A DNA stretch of 64,000 nucleotides from FW021-bin31 sp964647485 (GTDB taxonomy: Bacteria > Bacteroidota > Bacteroidia > Chitinophagales > Chitinophagaceae): NCBI GenBank assembly GCA_964647485.1, contig CAZYHV010000011.1, forward strand, positions 45,582 through 109,581, read 5' to 3'. The position numbers and the translations under genes were made by a program. The notes below the pieces were generated by a model, which worked only from the letters and a program-made list of their open reading frames with translations, was not told the origin of the DNA and made no database searches. Positions 35,938 through 43,326 of this stretch are shown here, piece after piece. Position 1 is the first letter of the stretch. Each line of letters opens with the position of its first letter.

Positions 35938-36003
35938 AAAGGGATAATAAGAAAAAACAGACTCCAAAAAATGATGTAAATTGCATAGTTAAATACACAA
36001 ACA

Positions 36004-36267
36004 ATGTCTGTCAAAATAACAATCAGTCTGGAAGAAAAAAGCCGACGCATGCTTATTGCATTAGCCCGGAAACACAAACGTTCTGTCTCAGATTTAGTTA
36101 ATGAGTGGATTGTAAAGGAGAAAAAAAGAGAGAAATTAATCCCGCAGGAAAAAGGGTTAGGATCTTTCTTGTCCACTGACGAAGACATACTTAAAGAGAA
36201 TACAGACACAAACTATAAAGCCTTGTTGGGAGAAATACTGGAAGAAAAACTGAATAAAGAAGGATGA
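36004..36267 (+). CDS. Antitoxin of a VapBC-like module, ribbon-helix-helix type
   Basis: The 87-residue protein has a short N-terminal DNA-binding segment (SVKITISLEEKSRRMLIALA, KHKRSVSDLVNEWI), typical of ribbon-helix-helix antitoxins, and a charged C-terminal tail that would wrap the toxin. Its stop codon overlaps the start of the PIN-domain gene by 4 bp, the usual arrangement for toxin-antitoxin pairs. The DUF6364 group is a possible family; I cannot confirm it by search. Confidence 0.8.
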   Translation: MSVKITISLEEKSRRMLIALARKHKRSVSDLVNEWIVKEKKREKLIPQEKGLGSFLSTDEDILKENTDTNYKALLGEILEEKLNKEG

Positions 36268-36698
36268 TTTATTTTGTAGATACAAATATTTTCCTTGACG
36301 TAATACTTAATAGACTTGACGTAATACTTAATGGAAAAAGATTAATAGAAAAATCGAAAGAAGTATTAAATATAGGTTCTCTACCAGGAAATAAAATAAT
36401 AACTTCAGCAATCTCTTTTGCAAACATTACTTATTTTCTGGATAAATACCGCCGGTCTGAAAAACAAAGACTTCTATTGGGTTTATTGGATACCATCGAA
36501 ATTGTAAATACACCAAGTGATATCTTAAGAAAAGCGATTCAAAGCAATATGCCTGATTTAGAGGATGCCTATCAATATTATACTGCTATTCAGGAGAAAA
36601 AGCTGGAATGCTTTGTAACCCGAAACATAAAACATTACAAAAATAAAAATACCCCTATTCTTACGCCTGAGGAGTTCGTAGAAATATATACCCCATAA
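36264..36698 (+). CDS. PIN-domain toxin (VapC-like) with an internal 7-residue duplication
   Basis: PIN toxins are metal-dependent ribonucleases. The 144 residues start with the PIN motif MIYFVDTNIFLDVIL (catalytic Asp6), have the second acidic region around TSAISFANITYFLDK and end with DLEDAYQYYTAIQ and CFVTRNIKHY, where the remaining acids lie. Right after the first motif the sequence LDVILNR is repeated as LDVILNG. In DNA this is a 21-bp tandem duplication with one mismatch. The frame is preserved, but the insertion lies next to the catalytic strand and could weaken the toxin. Confidence 0.85.
   Translation: MIYFVDTNIFLDVILNRLDVILNGKRLIEKSKEVLNIGSLPGNKIITSAISFANITYFLDKYRRSEKQRLLLGLLDTIEIVNTPSDILRKAIQSNMPDLEDAYQYYTAIQEKKLECFVTRNIKHYKNKNTPILTPEEFVEIYTP
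36294..36335 (+). repeat. 21-bp tandem duplication inside the PIN toxin gene
   Basis: Two 21-bp units, 36294-36314 and 36315-36335, differ at one base (A or G at unit position 19). The units encode LDVILNR and LDVILNG. Confidence 0.95.
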
Positions 36699-36744
36699 CG
36701 CAACACTTTGTGCTCTTCTTTGTTTTCTTTAAAAACGCGGTATA

Positions 36745-37230
36745 ATGGAAAAGAATCACCAAAGAAAACAACTTGAAAAGCAATTGATTAACCTGTTAGA
36801 AAAAGCACAGGCGCACATCACCTTTGAAGAGGCCATAAAAGATATCCCAGCTGAAGATTATGGAAAAAAGGTGGGAAATGTGCCATATACGCTGTGGCAA
36901 TTGGTTAATCATTTACGAATTGCCCAGGCCGACATCTTGGATTTTTCAAGAAATCCGGACTATCAAGAGCGTAAATGGCCGGATGATTACTGGCCCAACG
37001 AGAGGGCTCCACGGGATACTTCCGAATGGGAGAAGTGTATCGCTGCAATTATTGAAGACCGAAATGCGTTTCTTCGGCTTCTCCGAGAAGCCAAAGATTT
37101 AAATGCTCCTTTTCCTCACGGCAATGGGCAAAACCTCCTGAGAGAAGCGCTATTGATAGCCGATCACAATGCCTATCATGTCGGGCAGATTATCCTGCTC
37201 CGGCGGATGCTATATAATTATACTTCTTGA
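36745..37230 (+). CDS. DinB-superfamily protein
   Basis: This is a 161-residue four-helix-bundle protein of the DinB/YfiT-like group. The family histidine triad is visible: one His in LWQLVNHLRIAQAD, and two in ADHNAYHVGQIILLRRML near the C-terminus. Such proteins bind a metal and often act as thiol-dependent transferases, but most have no known reaction. It is co-directional with the toxin-antitoxin pair before it and the REP-type transposase after it; no shared function is evident. Confidence 0.85.
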   Translation: MEKNHQRKQLEKQLINLLEKAQAHITFEEAIKDIPAEDYGKKVGNVPYTLWQLVNHLRIAQADILDFSRNPDYQERKWPDDYWPNERAPRDTSEWEKCIAAIIEDRNAFLRLLREAKDLNAPFPHGNGQNLLREALLIADHNAYHVGQIILLRRMLYNYTS

Positions 37231-37275
37231 TGGTTGATAGCTATAGACGGACCCATTCACTGAAGAACAGATAAT

Positions 37276-37920
37276 ATGGCAAAAAAATATAAAAATAAAT
37301 ACCGCACCACGTCGCACCGCAAACCCAATTGGGATTACGATACCGATGGTGCCTACTTTATTACCATCTGTACACAAAACAGGCAATGCAATTTGGGAAA
37401 AATCGTAAAAATGAATGGATTGGCGTTTTTGGAACAATCCGATTTCGGAAAAATCGTGGATACCGAATGGAAAAAATCCTTTGAAATGCGGGATGAATTA
37501 TTTTGCGATGAATATACTTTAATGCCCAATCACCTACATGCCATTATCATTTTAGAAAATAATAATGAAAATGGCAATGGCAATGGCGATGGCGATGGTG
37601 TACAGACGCACGGCCGTGCGTCTCTGCCGGCATCCCCATCATTGCCGGCATCCCCATCATCCAAAAAATCGCGAATGCCCCATCGATTACCTAAATCCAT
37701 TTCATCATTTATTGCAGGATTCAAATCGGCTGTAAACTCAAAAATTGATGATTATATCGACGCCAATCATTTGGATATCCCCAAATATAATCGCAACAAT
37801 CATTTTTTTCAATCCAATTACCACGATATTATCATTCCAAATGACACCTCCTATCGCCGTATAAAACAATATATTATCAATAATCCTAAAAATTGGAATA
37901 ACGATTCATTCAAAAAATAA
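37276..37920 (+). CDS. REP-associated Y1 (HUH) transposase-like protein with low-complexity insert
   Basis: The 214-residue protein belongs to the Y1_Tnp/RAYT group. It shows GAYFITICTQNR, the metal-binding HUH motif in MPNHLHAIIIL, and the catalytic tyrosine in the NYHDIIIPNDTSYRRI segment (usually NYHDHIIRN), followed by YIINNPKNW. RAYT proteins cut and move short palindromic repeats and are mostly vertically inherited single genes. Here a region of about 45 residues between the HUH motif and the C-terminal half is made of repeats (NGNGNGDGDG and LPASPS twice), and a 20-bp palindrome is embedded in the frame. The stop codon touches the start of the next gene. Confidence 0.88.
   Translation: MAKKYKNKYRTTSHRKPNWDYDTDGAYFITICTQNRQCNLGKIVKMNGLAFLEQSDFGKIVDTEWKKSFEMRDELFCDEYTLMPNHLHAIIILENNNENGNGNGDGDGVQTHGRASLPASPSLPASPSSKKSRMPHRLPKSISSFIAGFKSAVNSKIDDYIDANHLDIPKYNRNNHFFQSNYHDIIIPNDTSYRRIKQYIINNPKNWNNDSFKK
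37604..37623. repeat. 20-bp perfect GC-rich palindrome inside the transposase gene
   Basis: The arms AGACGCACGG and CCGTGCGTCT are adjacent with no loop. The palindrome is translated as part of QTHGRAS. It is far richer in GC than its surroundings. Confidence 0.9.
37625..37660 (+). repeat. Tandem 18-bp repeat inside the transposase gene
   Basis: Two perfect copies of an 18-bp unit (37625-37642 and 37643-37660) encode LPASPS twice. An imperfect 6-bp repeat (AATGGC/GATGGC) lies just upstream at about 37569-37598. Confidence 0.9.
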
Positions 37921-38871
37921 ATGGATATGAACGTAAACCCTCTCATTAATCAATCTACGACTCCCCCCTTTATTGCCTTCCATCGATCCTTTGTTCATGC
38001 TCTACCGGAAGGTCATCGTTTTCCGATGATAAAATATGAATTGCTGCCTCAGCAACTTTTATACGAAAATGTGGTAGAAGCAGAGGATTTCTTCGCTCCC
38101 GCCCCCATAGCACTCCACCATCTGTCTCCAGTTCATGAAGCCAAATATTGGAAAAGATTTATCCGTCAGGATCTGACCCGAAAAGAAATAAGAAGAATAG
38201 GGTTTCCCCAAAGTAAAGAAATCATAGACAGAGAACTACGCATTGCCGGGGGAACAGTAACCGCCGCAGAAACAGCCTTAATGAAAACGAGGATAGGGTT
38301 CAACATTGCGGGGGGCACCCATCATGCAGGAAAAGCTTTCGGAGAAGGCTTTTGTATGCTGAATGATCAGGCCATCGCAGCTTATTACCTACTGGGAAAG
38401 TATAAATTAGAAAAAATTCTCATCGTGGATTTGGATGTTCATCAAGGTAATGGAACAGCAGATATTTTTGCGAAAGAAGATCGTGTCTTTACTTTTTCCA
38501 TGCACGGAGCAAATAATTTCCCTTTTAAAAAAGAAACCTCCGATTTAGATGTAGGAGTAGAGGATAATATCAGTGGAGAAGAATATCTCACAATCTTAGA
38601 CCAGACCTTAAGCCGACTTTTTGAAGAAGTGGCTCCCGAGTTTGTCTTCTTTCAGGCAGGTGTGGATGTATTACAAACCGATAAGATGGGCAGAATGAAA
38701 CTCAACAAAGAAGATTGCCGACAAAGAGACGGATTGGTATTTCAATATTGCCAGAAATATAATACCCCTGTACAGGTAAGTATGGGCGGTGGTTATTCCG
38801 AACAAATAAGGAATATCGTAGATGCCCACTGTAACACCTACAAAGAAGGAATTCTTGCCATGACTTTGTAA
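37921..38871 (+). CDS. Histone deacetylase-like (AcuC/AphA-type) zinc hydrolase
   Basis: The 316 residues match the arginase-fold deacetylase family. Present are GGTHHAGKAFGEGFCMLND with the His-His pair, the zinc ligands Asp and His in VDLDVHQGNGTADIF, the third ligand in FFQAGVDVLQTDKMG, and the C-terminal VSMGGGYSEQI. Bacterial members remove acetyl groups from polyamines, acetoin-pathway enzymes or other small amides. The substrate here is unknown. The ATG follows the transposase stop directly; a second ATG two codons later is possible. An 8-bp repeat array starts just after the stop codon. Confidence 0.9.
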   Translation: MDMNVNPLINQSTTPPFIAFHRSFVHALPEGHRFPMIKYELLPQQLLYENVVEAEDFFAPAPIALHHLSPVHEAKYWKRFIRQDLTRKEIRRIGFPQSKEIIDRELRIAGGTVTAAETALMKTRIGFNIAGGTHHAGKAFGEGFCMLNDQAIAAYYLLGKYKLEKILIVDLDVHQGNGTADIFAKEDRVFTFSMHGANNFPFKKETSDLDVGVEDNISGEEYLTILDQTLSRLFEEVAPEFVFFQAGVDVLQTDKMGRMKLNKEDCRQRDGLVFQYCQKYNTPVQVSMGGGYSEQIRNIVDAHCNTYKEGILAMTL

Positions 38872-38877
38872 GTTTTC

Positions 38878-39066
38878 TAGTCTATTAGTCCTTTAGTCTA
38901 TTAGTCTATTAGTCTATTAGTCTATTCAACGACTATCAGACTATTTGACTATTTGACTATCAGACTATTTGACTATTTGACTATTTGACTATCAGACTAT
39001 CAGACTATCAGACTATTTGACTATTTGACTATCAGACTATCAGACTATCAGACTATCAGACTATTC
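38878..39066. repeat. Array of 8-bp repeats in two opposed blocks
   Basis: Block 1 (38878-38925) has six copies of TAGTCTAT, one of them altered (TAGTCCTT). After TCAAC, block 2 (38931-39066) has 17 copies of an 8-bp unit that is either GACTATCA (A) or GACTATTT (B), in the order A B B A B B B A A A B B A A A A, with a last variant GACTATTC. TAGTC in block 1 is the reverse complement of GACTA in block 2, so the blocks can pair with each other. It is non-coding and lies between the deacetylase-like gene and the flavodoxin gene. Confidence 0.95.
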
Positions 39067-39167
39067 TCACTTCTGACGAAAAATTTACCGTAAATCAGTA
39101 GTAAGAAATCAATATTTATTATTTCTTTGCAGCATAGAAGTTATATCTTATTTTTAAACAACTAAAG

Positions 39168-39683
39168 ATGGATACGACATTGGATATAGAGCAAAACAGA
39201 ACAGAAAAAGGAGTTGCTTCCGGAACAGTGGACAAAGTGAATATTATCTATGGTACGCATACCGGCAATACAATGATGTTGGCCGATGAGGTAGAAGAGA
39301 GCGTATCGGAGCTTGGTTTCGAAACAGAAGTAGCCGACATGGAAGATTTCGATGCAGACTCTCTTCCTCAGACTCAGCTGTTATTAGTACTTCTAAGTAC
39401 TGACGGAGAGGGGGATCAGCCGCTTATGTCGGAAGACCTCTATGCATATCTCTGTAGTGAGGATGCTCCCGACTTAAGTCATCTACAATTCAGCGTTTTA
39501 GCTTTAGGCGATATGACTTATGATAATTTTTGTCAGGCAGGAAAAGACTTTGATGCTGCCTTAGAAAAATTAGGAGGAAATAGAATAGCTAAACGGATAG
39601 ATTGTGACGTAGATTACGAAGATCAATACGAAGTATGGATAGATCTGGTTTTGAATGCGCTCAAAGCGATTAAATCCAATTAA
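39168..39683 (+). CDS. Flavodoxin-domain protein
   Basis: The 171-residue protein has an N-terminal extension of about 22 residues and then a flavodoxin fold. The FMN phosphate loop is YGTHTGNT (about residues 28-35), the second loop is STDGEGDQP and the third LALGDMTYDNFC, resembling the FMN domain of sulfite reductase CysJ and diflavin reductases rather than short-chain FldA. It has no NADPH domain, so it would act as a separate electron carrier or with a partner elsewhere. It is convergent with the methyltransferase gene 2 bp away. Confidence 0.88.
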   Translation: MDTTLDIEQNRTEKGVASGTVDKVNIIYGTHTGNTMMLADEVEESVSELGFETEVADMEDFDADSLPQTQLLLVLLSTDGEGDQPLMSEDLYAYLCSEDAPDLSHLQFSVLALGDMTYDNFCQAGKDFDAALEKLGGNRIAKRIDCDVDYEDQYEVWIDLVLNALKAIKSN

Positions 39684-39685
39684 TA

Positions 39686-40462
39686 TCAGGTCTTCTCTGC
39701 AATAATGATGATCGCTTTCATCTCCTCCTTATATTGCTGAAAAACATTTCTTATTTTAGAAATCCTCCTTTTGGCAGCCGGATGGGTATAGATATTATAG
39801 CCTATTCGTAAAGATTGAAGAAAACCTTCATCCTCTATGATTCTTCTTGTCTCCAAAACAGCCATTGGATGTTTAAAGGCCTTTTTTATCCGAAAGCCTT
39901 CCTGCTCAAATAAAGTAGCCCATTCCGGCAAAGTCAAAGGACGTGCATTCACATTCATCGTTTTTGCCAATGTTTTTTGAATCTCTCTTTTTCGTTCTTC
40001 AGATAGGGTATCCGGAGCCAAGCTTAACTCATGGATGCCATACAATCCTCCTTTCTTTAAAAGTCGATGCGCCTCACTTATGATTCTTACTTTTCGTTGA
40101 TTCGCATGCATAGTGAGCATGGCCTCTCCATATAACTTATGAGCAGAATACTCCGGCAAATCAACTTTTGAAGCATCTCCAATAATAAACGCCCAATTGT
40201 CTGCCCGAAATTTTTTGCGAAGTTTTTTTACAACCTCCTCTCTCAATTCAATCCCTCTATAGGAATGTGGACGACATGTCCATACCCGTTCGGCGGTCCA
40301 ACCCTTCCCCGGAGCAAATTCAATCACGTCGTCCTGATTGTTAATTTCTAACTCCGTAATCAACTTTTGGGTCAAAACCTTCCCTCCGGGACGAAGTACC
40401 TTTTTCCCCATTAAAGACAATAATTGATACCCTTGCAACCGATTAATTTCCTTTTCTTCCAT
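39686..40462 (-). CDS. Class I SAM-dependent methyltransferase
   Basis: The 258 residues carry a Rossmann methyltransferase: DVIEFAPGKGWTAERV (motif I), YRGIELREE (motif II), FIIGDASKVDLPE (motif III region) and RLLKKGGLYGIHEL (post-motif). The C-terminal part has small-molecule methyltransferase character (TLPEWATLFEQEGF). The substrate cannot be predicted. It is divergent from egtB, with 156 bp between them, but its sequence does not resemble EgtD, which is present separately downstream. Confidence 0.8.
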   Translation of the reverse strand: MEEKEINRLQGYQLLSLMGKKVLRPGGKVLTQKLITELEINNQDDVIEFAPGKGWTAERVWTCRPHSYRGIELREEVVKKLRKKFRADNWAFIIGDASKVDLPEYSAHKLYGEAMLTMHANQRKVRIISEAHRLLKKGGLYGIHELSLAPDTLSEERKREIQKTLAKTMNVNARPLTLPEWATLFEQEGFRIKKAFKHPMAVLETRRIIEDEGFLQSLRIGYNIYTHPAAKRRISKIRNVFQQYKEEMKAIIIIAEKT

Positions 40463-40618
40463 TCTCTTTTATTTAAGACACAAATATCTTATTTAATATT
40501 TACATTCTTTTTATTTTATGGAAAATTTTTTTGAGATAAGGAAAAACTAATTTGCCTCCCCTCTTTTATATTCGTATATTGATGTCTTATTTAACTTTCA
40601 TAGCTTTAAAAAAAAATA

Positions 40619-41776
40619 ATGCCTTCCATATTAGAAACTTACAATGCCATTCGTCAACGAACATTAGACATTTGCAAGCCATTAAAAAAAGAAGATTATG
40701 TCGTACAGCCCGTTCCTCAAGTGAGTCCTCCCAAATGGCATATGGGGCATACTACCTGGTTTTTTGAAACCCTGATTTTAAAACCCTATAAAAGAGATTA
40801 CCAAATATTCAATCCACAATATAATTATGTGTTTAACAGCTATTATGAATCTGCAGGTGCACGGATTGTTCGGACAGATCGGGGAAATTTAAGCCGTCCT
40901 TCAGTCGATGAAATCATAGAATATCGCAGCTATGTAAACCGAGAGATGAAACTCCTGATGAAAGAAAAACGCTCTGAAGAAGTAAAAACCCTTATTGATT
41001 TAGGTTTAAACCACGAGCAACAACATCAAGAGCTAATGCTAACAGATATCAAATATATTCTCGGTCACAATCCATTATTTCCGATCTATTCCCATCAAAA
41101 ACTCATGCAGGCGGAAGTTAAAGAAAGGAAAGACTTCATAGCAACCAAAGCGGGAGTTTATGAAATCGGATATGAAGGAGAGGGGTTCTGTTATGACAAT
41201 GAACGAGGTCGTCACAAAGTATACTTACAAGATAATAAAATCAGCACAAATCTGGTAACTAACGGAGAGTATCTTTCCTTTATAGAAGCCGGCGGTTATA
41301 AAAAATTTCAATATTGGCATTCAGACGGATGGGCATGGGTTCAGGATAACGATATTAAAGCTCCATTATATTGGCATAAAGAAAATGGTTCCTGGAAGCA
41401 ATATACTCTGCAAGGATTGCAGCCTCTGGATGAAAGCCTCCCGGTTTGCCATGTCAGTTATTATGAAGCGGCGGCCTTTGCTGAGTGGAAGGGCATGCGA
41501 CTTCCAACAGAGGAAGAATGGGAAATAGCCTCTGCTCATTTTCAATGGGGAAAACGTTGGGAATGGACCGAAAGTGCCTACCTACCCTATCCCGGATTTG
41601 AAAAGGAACCCGGCCCCGCCGGAGAGTATAACGGAAAATTCATGGTTAATCAAAAAGTGCTCCGAGGAGCTTCTGAGGTAACCTCTCCTAATCATAGTCG
41701 AAAGACTTACCGAAACTTTTTTCAACCATATTATCGATGGCAATTTATGGGCATTCGCTTAGCTCATAAAATCTAA
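40619..41776 (+). CDS. egtB: Ergothioneine sulfoxide synthase EgtB
   Basis: EgtB is a non-haem iron enzyme that joins trimethylhistidine (hercynine) to a thiol through a C-S bond. The 385 residues have an N-terminal DinB-like domain with the iron ligands His44 (WHMGHTTWFFE), His132 and His136 (NHEQQHQE). The C-terminal FGE-sulfatase-like domain runs from about residue 180, with LPTEEEWE, WEWTESAY, VLRGAS and FMGIRLA. egtD follows 40 bp later. No egtA or egtC is near, so the thiol donor may be cysteine itself rather than gamma-glutamylcysteine; that is inference. Confidence 0.92.
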   Translation: MPSILETYNAIRQRTLDICKPLKKEDYVVQPVPQVSPPKWHMGHTTWFFETLILKPYKRDYQIFNPQYNYVFNSYYESAGARIVRTDRGNLSRPSVDEIIEYRSYVNREMKLLMKEKRSEEVKTLIDLGLNHEQQHQELMLTDIKYILGHNPLFPIYSHQKLMQAEVKERKDFIATKAGVYEIGYEGEGFCYDNERGRHKVYLQDNKISTNLVTNGEYLSFIEAGGYKKFQYWHSDGWAWVQDNDIKAPLYWHKENGSWKQYTLQGLQPLDESLPVCHVSYYEAAAFAEWKGMRLPTEEEWEIASAHFQWGKRWEWTESAYLPYPGFEKEPGPAGEYNGKFMVNQKVLRGASEVTSPNHSRKTYRNFFQPYYRWQFMGIRLAHKI

Positions 41777-41816
41777 AAGTTCTCCTTTCACCCTCCAATT
41801 TATTATCTCATACCCT

Positions 41817-42797
41817 ATGTCAAAATCAATCGAAACCACTCCTTTCATTCAAAAAAAGCAACAACAATTCTACGAAGACGTTCTTCATGGATTAAAATCC
41901 ACCCCCAAACACCTTTCCTCCAAATACTTTTACGATAAGACAGGAGATCTCCTTTTCCAAAAAATCATGAGATGCCCTGAATATTACCTGACCGACTGTG
42001 AATTAGAAATTTTAAAAGAACAGTCGGAAGCAATCACCCAACAAATTAAAAAGCAGGGAGAAAGTTATGATGTCATAGGCTTAGGTACCGGAGATGGCAG
42101 CAAATCAGTCTTTCTCATAGAAGAAATGTTGAAAAAAAACCTTATTAGCAACTACTTTCCGGTAGATATCTCTGCTCATGTTATTAATAAATTAGAATCC
42201 AAACTACCATCACAATTTCCCAGACTCAACGTAAAAGGTTTTAATGGAGAATACATTGATATGCTTCACCAAATAGCAGTCTATTCTACGCATCCCAAAA
42301 TAGTCCTTTTTCTTGGATCAAATATCGGAAATTTTTCTCCTACAGAAGCCTTTCAGTTCTGTCAACAGATCCGCCATTATCTCCAAAAAGAGGACTTATG
42401 CTATATCGGATTTGATTTAAAAAAGCATCCTCAAACGATCCTCAATGCCTACAACGACAAACAAGGATTTACTAAGGCTTTTAATCTCAATTTGTTAACT
42501 CGCATTAATAACGCATTCCATGCAAATTTTGAATTGGAAAATTTTGATCACTATCCCACTTATGATCCGGAAGCAGGAACATGCAAAAGCTTCCTTATAA
42601 GCCTTAAACAACAAAACATACAAATAGGAGAGGAAAACATAGCCTTCTATAAAAATGAAGCCATTCACATGGAAGTCTCCCAAAAATACAATTTGACAGA
42701 CATCAATACACTGGCAGAAAAATCGGGATTTCAGATCGTTGATTACTTTTTCGACCGCAAAAAATGGTTTACAGATGCACTTTGGCGTTGTAGATAA
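41817..42797 (+). CDS. egtD: L-histidine N-alpha-methyltransferase EgtD
   Basis: EgtD trimethylates histidine to hercynine, the first step of ergothioneine synthesis. The 326 residues match the family (DUF2260 fold): HLSSKYFYDKTGDLLFQKIM, PEYYLTDCELEIL, the SAM site VIGLGTGDGSKSVFLIEEM, FLGSNIGNFSP and GFDLKKHPQTILNAYND. It is full length and in an apparent operon with egtB. The next gene, a DUF2249 protein, has its own promoter. Confidence 0.94.
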   Translation: MSKSIETTPFIQKKQQQFYEDVLHGLKSTPKHLSSKYFYDKTGDLLFQKIMRCPEYYLTDCELEILKEQSEAITQQIKKQGESYDVIGLGTGDGSKSVFLIEEMLKKNLISNYFPVDISAHVINKLESKLPSQFPRLNVKGFNGEYIDMLHQIAVYSTHPKIVLFLGSNIGNFSPTEAFQFCQQIRHYLQKEDLCYIGFDLKKHPQTILNAYNDKQGFTKAFNLNLLTRINNAFHANFELENFDHYPTYDPEAGTCKSFLISLKQQNIQIGEENIAFYKNEAIHMEVSQKYNLTDINTLAEKSGFQIVDYFFDRKKWFTDALWRCR

Positions 42798-42808
42798 TTT
42801 AAGATAAT

Positions 42809-42840
42809 TTTGTCTTTTTTATTTATTCGTATTATCTTTG
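42809..42840 (+). promoter_or_regulatory. Full promoter of the DUF2249 gene
   Basis: TTTG (42809-42812) and TATCTTTG (42833-42840) are 20 bp apart. The leader to the ATG at 42871 is about 25 nt. This separates the gene from the egt operon in transcription. Confidence 0.65.
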
Positions 42841-42870
42841 TAATTATTTTTAACTATAAATCTTATTACA

Positions 42871-43110
42871 ATGGCTGATATACCAAAATTAGACGTGACG
42901 CAACTCCCTCCGATGGAAAAACATCCCACTATTTTTGGGACTTTCAACAATTTAAAATCCGGAGAGTCCTTTATCATTCATAATGATCACGATCCCAAAC
43001 CATTACATTTCCAATTAAAAGCACAACATGGTGATGTTTTTGAATGGGAATATCTGGAAAGTGGTCCCGAGATATGGGAAATCAAAATTACCAAAAAAGA
43101 AACTGCATAA
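42871..43110 (+). CDS. DUF2249-domain protein
   Basis: The 79 residues cover one DUF2249 domain: LDVTQLPPMEKHPTIFGTFN, GESFIIHNDHDPKPLHFQL and FEWEYLESGPEIWEIKI. The fold is related to the sulfur carrier TusA, but the cysteine of TusA is absent here, as in most DUF2249 proteins. In other genomes the domain occurs near nitric oxide and nitrite genes or hemerythrins; no such partner is directly adjacent, though nirK is 15 kb away. Function unknown. Confidence 0.88.
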   Translation: MADIPKLDVTQLPPMEKHPTIFGTFNNLKSGESFIIHNDHDPKPLHFQLKAQHGDVFEWEYLESGPEIWEIKITKKETA

Positions 43111-43224
43111 CAAAGTGGTTAACAAGTGATATAAAAAGGCGGGGACTTTATCTTCTACTACAGCGGATCTTTCTTCGCAAAGGACCAAGAGGATTCATCT
43201 TCACGAACGCTGCGTCTTCTTTCT

Positions 43225-43300
43225 GAACTTTGCGGTTTAATTTCTTATTCCTTTTTCTTTTTTTAACCGCTGAGAGCGCGAAAAAGACGCAATGGAAGAG
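43225..43300 (+). repeat. Dispersed intergenic repeat, copy A
   Basis: This stretch matches 60394-60471 in reverse complement. It shares the blocks GAACTTTG-GGTTTAATT (with TAAACTTTG there), TTTTTTAACCGCTGAGA and CAATGG, with small gaps. It lies in the gap between the DUF2249 gene and recR and does not encode a protein. Confidence 0.75.
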
Positions 43301-43326
43301 TGCTCTTTTAGAACCCGCCTTGTTGA

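Noticed and set aside
38931..39066. Could the octamer array be a CRISPR?
   Set aside because: Units are 8 bp and directly adjacent, with no unique spacers, and no cas genes are nearby.
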